Below the pieces are notes generated by a model. The model did no database searches. It saw only the letters and a list, made by a program, of their open reading frames with translations, and was not told the DNA's origin. Shown in pieces: positions 34,431-42,300 of a stretch of 64,000 bases of DNA. Location of the stretch: contig NZ_CBVI010000001.1 in NCBI RefSeq assembly GCF_000513195.1, positions 372,001 through 436,000 on the forward strand. The letters run 5' to 3'. Each line of letters begins with the position of its first letter. Positions within the stretch are counted from its first letter, which is position 1. The translations under genes and the position numbers were made by a program. This DNA comes from Bacteroides timonensis (GTDB lineage: Bacteria; Bacteroidota; Bacteroidia; Bacteroidales; Bacteroidaceae).

Positions 34431-35492
34431 TCATTTTTCAACAAGCATATAAAAGCCCTGTTCTTTTTGCTCGTTTTGACCGGATTCTATCTTCACATGA
34501 GACTTCTCGGCGTCAAGTAACTTCCTGAGAAGGCTTACTGTTACTCTTCTGTTTTGATTAATATTGATATTTTCTAAACTCCAACCACAAACTTCAACAA
34601 TCCGGTTATTCGATAAGAAATGATTTTCCGCATGGACAAATGCAGAAAGTAGTTTATAAGACTGCATAGGACATTTCACCACACTTCGATCTTCAAAAGT
34701 AAGCGTACACGCCTCTTCATCAAACAGGACTCCGCCTATTTGATATTTATTTTCGGAGATGCGCGTTACGCAATCATCCGGATCAACCGCTTCATCGTCG
34801 TTGTCCTTCTTTCGATTATGCCAAAAGAGAAGGACAAATATGCACAAGCAAAGGATAACTATAATGGAAGAAGAAACAATACCGGTCTTTCCCCAATCGG
34901 CACACAACCATGGGGAAGGAAGTGAAAGATAAGCCGTCAATTCAAGAAAATACATATCATCCAGATAGTAGGTTCCTAATTTGAACTTATCAGTCATCAG
35001 CGTTGAGTCTCCGGCCATAAACTTTTTTCCTTTCCTGTCACCCGGCAATTCCGATTGCAGCATAAGAGCACCGGAACAATAAGTGTGTCTATCATTCAAA
35101 TCTTCTTGCCATAATTCATTCAAAAGGCTGAAAGCCGCTTTGTCCACCAAAAACAGGAAGCGAACCTTTGCACTTAGGTTATGTGAAGCAATCAACCGCT
35201 TTTCTTCCTTTATCGAATCGACCGCTACCACCGTCTCTCCTTCCGCCAGCACTATACGACGCTGCTTGCTTTCCTCTTTCGGTTCGCCTCCTCCAACAGA
35301 ATAGGGAATTCCAAGTTTATCAAATTCCCTGTTTGCCCAAAGTTCCGTAACGGATTTCAGTGAAGCCTCCGCCTTTCGCTTACATATTCCGCGCCCTTCC
35401 ACTCCGCTTTCATATACCTGAAAAGCAAGCATTCCCACTGCAAAGAGCAGGATTCCCCCTAATACGTATGATATTTTCCTATAATGTTTCAC
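34431..35492 (-). CDS. Membrane-tethered winged-helix regulator
   Basis: 353 residues from GTG 35492 (KHYRKISYVL...); ATG 35555 would add 21 residues. One N-terminal membrane helix (about 8-25), an extracytoplasmic domain of about 175 residues with isolated cysteines, a second helix (about 203-225: TGIVSSSIIVILCLCIFVLL), and a C-terminal OmpR/PhoB-type winged helix (about 247-353: CPMQSYKLLSAFVHAENHFLSNNRIVE). A one-component transmembrane regulator, reversed in order compared with ToxR. Upstream of and co-oriented with the NVEALA/propeller genes, so it is their likely controller. Confidence 0.75.
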   Translation of the reverse strand: MKHYRKISYVLGGILLFAVGMLAFQVYESGVEGRGICKRKAEASLKSVTELWANREFDKLGIPYSVGGGEPKEESKQRRIVLAEGETVVAVDSIKEEKRLIASHNLSAKVRFLFLVDKAAFSLLNELWQEDLNDRHTYCSGALMLQSELPGDRKGKKFMAGDSTLMTDKFKLGTYYLDDMYFLELTAYLSLPSPWLCADWGKTGIVSSSIIVILCLCIFVLLFWHNRKKDNDDEAVDPDDCVTRISENKYQIGGVLFDEEACTLTFEDRSVVKCPMQSYKLLSAFVHAENHFLSNNRIVEVCGWSLENININQNRRVTVSLLRKLLDAEKSHVKIESGQNEQKEQGFYMLVEK

Positions 35493-35781
35493 AATACAAA
35501 CAAGGCATTTATTCAATAATATAAGTACATACACATTTTTAAAGACAAAACACAAGAAGTTTCACCTCTACAAGCAGAGGATGTAAAGTCACTTGTTTTT
35601 ACAGAATACAAAAATAGCTCAAAAAAATAAGAAAAAGTCTTTCTACATGATTTAAAAGAAGATGAAGACGGTTGTTTCATGCCCGAGCGGTTATGAATCA
35701 GTTATAATGCACATACATCACTATTACCTTTCCTCCGTAAAAAGCTTGCATATCTACTGAAGCGTGACTACCTTTACTGCT

Positions 35782-35840
35782 CAAGATGGCATCTTGTGTT
35801 GTTCAAGATAGTATGTTACACCACACAAGATGCCATCTTG
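35782..35840. repeat. Nested palindromic repeats upstream of EamA gene
   Basis: CAAGATGGCATCTTGTGT (35782-35799) is inverted perfectly as ACACAAGATGCCATCTTG (35823-35840), 18 bp. Each arm itself contains CAAGATG/CATCTTG, and a third partial CAAGATA lies between. It sits in the 570-bp gap between divergent regulator (start 35492) and transporter (start 36063) genes. The remainder of the gap shows no gene. Possible operator or hairpin. Confidence 0.7.
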
Positions 35841-36062
35841 TGCAGCAAAACAAAGGGAGTTTCGGTTCTCAAGGTAATAAGTTTCAAGTGTCATGTCCCT
35901 ATGCTACTGACATTGAGAAGCATAGTTTCCTTTCCGAGTGAATATGAATAAATGTGCTAATATGATTAATGCTTCCAACAGACCACAAGTATATAAAAAG
36001 AGAAAAGACTTTTTAGTTTCAGAAAATAGTTGTTCTTTTGCAGCCTCAAACGAAAAAAGAGT

Positions 36063-36974
36063 ATGAATAAGAATGTACAAGGGCACATATTCGCCCTGAC
36101 TGCCAATATTTTATGGGGACTGATGGCTCCCATCGGCAAATCCGCACTTATGGAGTTTTCAGCCTTATCGGTAACTACGTTCCGCATGGTAGGTGCAGCC
36201 GCCTGTTTCTGGCTACTGTCTGCATTCTGTAAGCACGAACACGTGGATCACCGCGATATGCTAAAGATTTTCTTTGCTTCACTTTTTGCACTGGTGTTCA
36301 ATCAAGGAGTGTATATCTTCGGGCTTTCAATGACTTCACCCATCGATGCCTCCATCGTGACAACCACACTCCCTATCGTAACCATGATTATCGCCGCCAT
36401 TTATCTGAAGGAACCTATCACGAACCTGAAAGTACTGGGTATTTTTGTAGGGGCTATGGGAGCGCTGACGCTTATATTAAGCAGTCAGGCCACAAGCAAC
36501 GGCAACAGCAGTATTATCGGGGACTTGCTTTGTCTGGTAGCGCAAATCAGCTTCTCTATTTATCTGACTGTGTTCAAGGGCTTATCGCAGAAATATTCTC
36601 CCATCACATTGAATAAATGGATGTTTATCTATGCCTCCATGTGCTATATTCCATTCTCTTATCATGATGTGGCAGGTATTCAGTGGGCGGAAATTTCTAC
36701 CGCGGCATACGTACAAGTGGGCTACGTGGTAATAGGTGGTAGCTTCCTTGCCTATATCTTCATTATGACCGCCCAAAGGTTGCTGCGTCCCACAGTAGTG
36801 AGTATGTACAACTATATGCAACCCATCGTAGCTTCTATTGCTGCCATTATCATGGGTTTGGGTATATTCGGTTGGGAAAAAGGTGTAGCTATCGCCCTGG
36901 TATTCCTTGGCGTATATATCGTAACGAAGAGTAAATCGAAAGCGGACTTTGAGAAGGAAGGGAAAAAAGCGTGA
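36063..36974 (+). CDS. EamA/DMT-family transporter
   Basis: 303 residues from ATG 36063 (an upstream in-frame TTG at 36030 is not needed). Ten hydrophobic helices in two EamA repeats: ALTANILWGLMAPIGK in the first, SFSIYLTVFKGLSQKYSP in the second, with GAMGALTLILS and the closing LGVYIVTKSKSK. Drug/metabolite-type exporter of the inner membrane; substrate not predictable. Monocistronic, ending in palindrome E4. Confidence 0.92.
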   Translation: MNKNVQGHIFALTANILWGLMAPIGKSALMEFSALSVTTFRMVGAAACFWLLSAFCKHEHVDHRDMLKIFFASLFALVFNQGVYIFGLSMTSPIDASIVTTTLPIVTMIIAAIYLKEPITNLKVLGIFVGAMGALTLILSSQATSNGNSSIIGDLLCLVAQISFSIYLTVFKGLSQKYSPITLNKWMFIYASMCYIPFSYHDVAGIQWAEISTAAYVQVGYVVIGGSFLAYIFIMTAQRLLRPTVVSMYNYMQPIVASIAAIIMGLGIFGWEKGVAIALVFLGVYIVTKSKSKADFEKEGKKA

Positions 36975-36975
36975 A

Positions 36976-37083
36976 TTAGCTACGAGCTACAAAGGCTACA
37001 AGCTACAAGTAGCTGCGCTATCATGCCGCAAGGCACTTGTAACTCGTAGCTTTGTAGCTCGTAGCTTTGTAGCTCGTAGCTAA
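36976..37083. repeat. Hairpin element E4 between convergent genes
   Basis: TTAGCTACGAGCTACAAAG (36976-36994) and CTTTGTAGCTCGTAGCTAA (37065-37083) form a perfect 19-bp outer inverted repeat with more GCTACAA/GCTACGA units within. The centre AGCTGCGCTATCATGCCGCA is shared with E2 and E3. It overlaps the meaB stop and can end transcription from both sides. Confidence 0.75.
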
Positions 37084-38180
37084 TTTTTCTTCATTTCTCC
37101 GAAATAGGTATCGAGCAAGCTCTTTGCCGCAACAAAGGAAGTGAGTTTGCCTTGCAATACCTGCTGTTCTTTATCACTTAACATGGCTTCTATGGCCGGA
37201 TTGTGGTAGAAACTATCGCGCAGACGCTCATTAATGCTTTCGTACATCCAGTATTTGCTTTGCTCGTTACGTCGATATTCAAAGTAACCGTTATCTTTCA
37301 CAAAAGCAATATAGTCGTAAATCATCTTCCAGATTTCTTTCACACCCAGGTTATAGAAACCGGAATAAGTCATCACCTGTGGCGTCCATCCTGACTCGGG
37401 AGCAGGAAACAGATGCAGAGCATTGCGGAATTGCGATGCGGCCAGTTTAGCACGCTCCAGGTTATCACCATCTGCCTTATTGATAACAATACCGTCCGCC
37501 ATTTCCATGATACCACGCTTGATGCCTTGCAGTTCGTCGCCTGTTCCGGCCAACTGGATAAGTAGGAAGAAGTCGACCATAGAGTGTACAGCTGTCTCAC
37601 TTTGTCCCACACCTACCGTCTCTACAAAGATTTTATCGAAACCGGCAGCTTCACAAAGAATAATCGTTTCACGCGTCTTACGCGCTACCCCACCCAAAGA
37701 ACCTGCCGACGGACTGGGGCGAATGAAGGATTTTGGATGAACGGAGAGTTGCTCCATACGCGTCTTATCACCCAGGATACTGCCCTTACTGCGCTCGCTA
37801 CTGGGGTCGATGGCAAGCACTGCCAGCTTACCTTCGTATTTTTCCAACACATGCAAGCCGAAGACATCAATCGAGGTACTTTTTCCGGCTCCAGGCACAC
37901 CACTGATACCCACACGGATAGAGTTCCCTGAGTAAGGCAGGCATCTCTCAATAACTTCCTGTGCTAATGCCTGGTGTTCGGGCTTCACACTTTCCACTAA
38001 AGTAACCGCCTGGCTCAGCACTGTGACGTCTCCTTTCACAATACCTTCTACAAACTCCGCTACGGAACGCTGACGCTTTTTAGGTTTCGGGCGGCGATAG
38101 GGATTGACAGACGAAGGTTGCTCAATGCCTGCATTGACAACCAATCCTTTATAGGATTCATCGTTTTCAGGATGTTCCAT
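37080..38180 (-). CDS. meaB: Methylmalonyl-CoA mutase-associated GTPase MeaB
   Basis: 366 residues, ATG start. G3E-type P-loop GTPase: Walker A GVPGAGKST (about 93-101), DPSSERSKGSILGDKTRM, switch region ETVGVGQSE, NKADGDN base-recognition motif, and the C-terminal dimerisation arm. Protects and loads the B12-dependent methylmalonyl-CoA mutase of the succinate-propionate pathway used by Bacteroides. The mutase genes are not in the window. About 40 N-terminal residues precede the family core. Confidence 0.95.
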   Translation of the reverse strand: MEHPENDESYKGLVVNAGIEQPSSVNPYRRPKPKKRQRSVAEFVEGIVKGDVTVLSQAVTLVESVKPEHQALAQEVIERCLPYSGNSIRVGISGVPGAGKSTSIDVFGLHVLEKYEGKLAVLAIDPSSERSKGSILGDKTRMEQLSVHPKSFIRPSPSAGSLGGVARKTRETIILCEAAGFDKIFVETVGVGQSETAVHSMVDFFLLIQLAGTGDELQGIKRGIMEMADGIVINKADGDNLERAKLAASQFRNALHLFPAPESGWTPQVMTYSGFYNLGVKEIWKMIYDYIAFVKDNGYFEYRRNEQSKYWMYESINERLRDSFYHNPAIEAMLSDKEQQVLQGKLTSFVAAKSLLDTYFGEMKKN

Positions 38181-38216
38181 GATAAGATTTATGATTTCTA
38201 ATTTATGATTTATGAT

Positions 38217-38247
38217 AAGATTTATGATTTATGAAATCATAAATCTT
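38217..38247. repeat. AT-rich hairpin (DUF1573-meaB gap)
   Basis: AAGATTTATGATTT (38217-38230), loop ATG, AAATCATAAATCTT (38234-38247), a perfect 14-bp palindrome that touches the DUF1573 stop codon. More TTTATGATT units lie to its left (from 38183). Same style as E1-E5 but with a 3-nt loop. Confidence 0.6.
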
Positions 38248-39317
38248 TAACTCGCTTTGATATTCATCTCAACCTTAGGCTGCATCGGATCATTCGTAAT
38301 CATCAGAATGCGCAGGTGGCGTTTCTTCTTGGCGATATTCCTCTTATCTATCGTCACACGCAAGCGGGTGGTTTCGCCCGGCTGCAACACGCTCTTCTTC
38401 AGACTTACTCCCAAAGCAGGATTGAACACTTGCAGCTTACTGATTTGCAACGGAGAGCGTCCGGTATTGGTGATCTGTATATCATGTTTCACCTTATTCT
38501 TCTTAGCCAGTTGTGCGCTCAAGTCTATATCTGTCTCCGAAAGACGGATTACCGGAGCATTCGCCTTGTCCGTATCGGTCATACCGGAGAAATCAGGCAG
38601 GAGAATGGCAGAAAGAGGTATCTCGTTTTCATCACTCACCTTGTCACCTGTGAAGCGTGACAGGTAAACTGATGCCTGTGTCAGTCCCAGGTCTGTCAGT
38701 TTCTCTGTGTTGAGAGTTAATGTGATAAGCCCTTTCTCACCTTTCTGAAGCACGTTCGGTTCCACTTTCATATCCAGATAGGAAGGCAGGTGCATCAACA
38801 CCGGTTCATACGAACGATCCGACAGATTCACTACGCCAATCCGTATGACAGGCTTTTCGCCACGGTGAGTATCAGGGAAATCAATCTCATTTTTGTCAAT
38901 ACGTATCTGTCCGATAAGATAAGGATAGGTTTTCGTAAAGTCTTTTATCTCGCGCACCACCTCACCTGTAAAGTGCAGGTAAGCCAGATTGGGCTGCGCA
39001 TTGGAATAAACAGCTATGGACTTATCAAAATGCCCCAATGCCTTAGCATCAAAATCGACAACGATCTTCCCCTTTTCACCGGGAGCAATGGGAGTTTGTG
39101 TCCACTGGGCTACGGAACAGGCACAGGAAGGGTCTACATCAGTAAGCACCAGAGGTTTATCACCCGTATTGGTAATGACATACTGCACGCTAACGGGGTG
39201 TTTCCATTCGATCTGTCCGAAGTTGTGAGTTTCTTTATTGGATGAAAAACGCGGTTGCGCCGTAGCAGTCAGTGCTACGGCGGCAAGCGCATATATACAT
39301 ATCAAGGTTCGTTTCAT
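38247..39317 (-). CDS. Secreted protein with DUF1573 domain
   Basis: 356 residues, ATG start, signal peptide to TATAQ. N-terminal DUF1573 immunoglobulin-like domain (about 25-115) with HNFGQIEWKHPVSVQYVITN, DPSCACSVAQW and GHFDKSIAVYSNA. Two further Ig/ASPM-SPD-2-like beta domains follow (about 130-355: NTGRSPLQISKLQVFNPALG). Predicted periplasmic or surface structural protein of unknown role. Followed by meaB on the same strand. Confidence 0.85.
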   Translation of the reverse strand: MKRTLICIYALAAVALTATAQPRFSSNKETHNFGQIEWKHPVSVQYVITNTGDKPLVLTDVDPSCACSVAQWTQTPIAPGEKGKIVVDFDAKALGHFDKSIAVYSNAQPNLAYLHFTGEVVREIKDFTKTYPYLIGQIRIDKNEIDFPDTHRGEKPVIRIGVVNLSDRSYEPVLMHLPSYLDMKVEPNVLQKGEKGLITLTLNTEKLTDLGLTQASVYLSRFTGDKVSDENEIPLSAILLPDFSGMTDTDKANAPVIRLSETDIDLSAQLAKKNKVKHDIQITNTGRSPLQISKLQVFNPALGVSLKKSVLQPGETTRLRVTIDKRNIAKKKRHLRILMITNDPMQPKVEMNIKAS

Positions 39318-39338
39318 TCGTTTTCATTTTAGGATGCA

Positions 39339-39346
39339 CAAAAGTA
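39339..39346 (-). promoter_or_regulatory. Promoter box of DUF1573 protein
   Basis: TACTTTTG on the minus strand, a TAnnTTTG match 22 nt upstream of ATG 39317. Confidence 0.5.
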
Positions 39347-39388
39347 GGTGTTTTAAATGAGAGTTCCTAAAAGCAAGTTTTAAAATTT

Positions 39389-42300
39389 CTACTCCACCTC
39401 GACCTTCACTGATGCTGAATGAGCTGCATACTCGGGAGCGTAGGCACATTGAATGGTTGCCAGCCCGGCTTCATACTGCCCGCTACGGGCAACGCGGTAA
39501 CTGTATTCCAACACATATACACCCTTGCTCAGACTATCGAAAAAGAAATTAGTGGAAGCATCTTCTATCTCCACATAATAACCTATTCCACCGTTCCAGC
39601 GATAACCGGAAAGTGAATTCATCGGCTCGAAGCAGGCACCACGCTGATCTTTCAGTTGAACGAAATCCATGGCACGGTCCAGACGTATCGTCAGACGGGA
39701 AACCACTTTATCACCTACCGCCAGTTGCGTGGAAGCGGTGATGGGTTGCAATTCTTTCTTTCCACCTGTCAAAGTACGCTCTACATAGAGTTTCTTTTCT
39801 ACAGCCAGCTCACCACCTTGCTGTTTTACATCGGAAACAGGTGACAGATATTGTGCATAGACTGCCCCCCAGGCAATGCCTGCATCCCTCTTTTCCACAG
39901 TAATGGACTTGGCGCGCAATTCAGGACTACCTTCTGCAAAGCTTTCCTTGATATATCCCAATCCGGGAACTGTGGTCTTGGCAGGTGAGAATGTTTCCAG
40001 CACTTTATTACCAAGAACAATACGTACATCACCACGTGATGCCAACAAGTCACTCCCCTGGCAAAGCAATGCATAAATAGCGTCTGCCGTTGCAACAGGT
40101 GAGTTCCAGCTTGTAGTTTGTTTCTGCTTCAGTAACCAGAGTTTCATTTCTTCCACCAATGCATCATTGCCTCCTGCCATCCTCAGGGCTTCCATTACCT
40201 CCACATGAACGGAAATAGGTTGTGCTCCCCAAAGGAAAGGTCTTTCATAGAAAGCAAAGTATGCACCCCGTTCATCAGTTTGCACCAGATGCTCTTTAAT
40301 GGAAGCGATAAATTCGTTAGCCTCAGCCGTGCGACCCGCCTTTTGCAGAATGATAGCTGACTGCGCCTTAACTCCCATTGCATTCGAACTTAGGTTCTTG
40401 CCGACCATGGAGAGGAAATAGCGATAAGCGTCTTCATTGAGAAAAGGCACTTTCTCACCGGAAATAGCTATCAGATAGAGATACGTCATTGCCGGATATG
40501 AAAGGCTATTGATCTTCGCCCCGTTTTTCTCCGCTTTACGGATATTCTGATATTCCTGCAATGCCTGGCTATGCAAATAGTTAAAAGCACTTTGCTGCAT
40601 GGAAAGAGCACCAGCAGAGTTCTTTTGTCCGGTGAGCAACGGCAAACGAACAAGAAGTTCGGTGATGTATCCCGTCATGTTGCGACTACCCGGCATACCT
40701 TTGTACCAACTCCAGGCGCCATCGGCATTTTGTAATTCCTGTAGTTTAGTAAGGGTGGTCATATTATTGTTCGACAGATTATTGAGATCGAACAAAGTAG
40801 CAATACGCGCTTGCTGTTCAGCTTCTGTAGTAGCTTCCAGCAACCACGGGCTCTCTTCGAGAAGGATATTCTTCACCTCCTGATTTTTCTGTAACTGGCT
40901 GAGGAAGTTTTCTTTCTTACCACCTTGCATGCGCCAACTGTCGAACACGGCTTTGATGCGCGGCTGGCTGTTGGCAATGTAAGAAGCAAGGGAATTGGCA
41001 TAATAAGCGGCAGCCCAGGCTGTAGCATTATCTGTACGGGGCTGACTCAATACGGGTAATGCCTGTACGGCATACCAGGCGGGATTACCTGTAAATTCTA
41101 CCGTTAGTCGGCGGTCAGTGGCCGTGCGGCTATTATAATTGAACAGACTGTCCAGGGAGAAAGTGCGGTTTTCTTCACCACGTATTGGCATGGCAAGGGT
41201 TTCAGTAATGTATTCCTTATTGCTCAATACAGGCAACAAGTGCTGTTCGCCATCACTGAATGTGCCACCGTCAGCAATCATACGTACACCCAACATATCC
41301 TGTTTATCCGTCACTGTGAAACGGAAGCTTACAGGAACCGTCTTCCCGGCTTCTACCGTGAAAGCCTGGCGCCCGGTAGAAATCACTTTATCCGTCATCG
41401 GGTCAAAGAGGATAAATTTCGCAGTTCCCTTCAAAGATTTACCTGTCAGGTTGGTAATGGTTGCAGCAATGCTGGTCTTATCCCCTACCCGTACAAAACG
41501 CGGCATATTGGGAGACAGCATGAAGTCCTTCGCCGTAACAGCAGAAGCATCTAACCGACCGGTCAACATTCCCTTTGTATGGGAATATCCGCGGAAATTC
41601 CAACGCGTCAGACTTTGCGGCATCGTAAAGGAGAAGGAAATCTCACCTTGTTCATTGGTGCGCAGTTGCGGATAGAAGAACGCCGTTTCAGCAAAGTTTG
41701 TACGAAGTTCGGGGGTATTGCCAAGTTCCACATCGTCAGCCGTCTGTCCGGTTTCCTGCGACATGTTTTTTTCAAAGATTAAACCTGCCTCTTCTTCGAC
41801 CAGCATATTTGTCTGATCAGCAGAAGCATTATCTGCCATAGCCATCGATTTAGTTCGCGGACTTGCCATTCCCCGTATCTGTACGCTTCCTGTTACATCC
41901 GTCCTCTTCACAGAACGATATCCGATTATCATTGCTTCATTCATACCTTCTCCCGAATAAAAAGTATCGTAAATAAATGCCGGAACTTTCCACTCCTTCA
42001 TTGGGAAATGACAAGCATAGAAGGCTCCACCTACATATCCATAAGACCAATATATCTGAGAATTAAAACGGGGATAGTTCACTTTAAAATTCTGACGATT
42101 GGGATACAGCTTATCCAAAGAAGCATCATACATGGTAGCAAGCATCTCAGCATCAGCCGGTGTACCTTGCGGTGTCTTTATCGTCAGACGCCACTCCTCT
42201 TCTTGTCCGGGACGCAACTTATCACGGAACACATCCCACTTCATTGTCAGTGTTTTATCCGGCATACGCTTTTGTAAGTCGACCTTTTCAGAATAGAATT

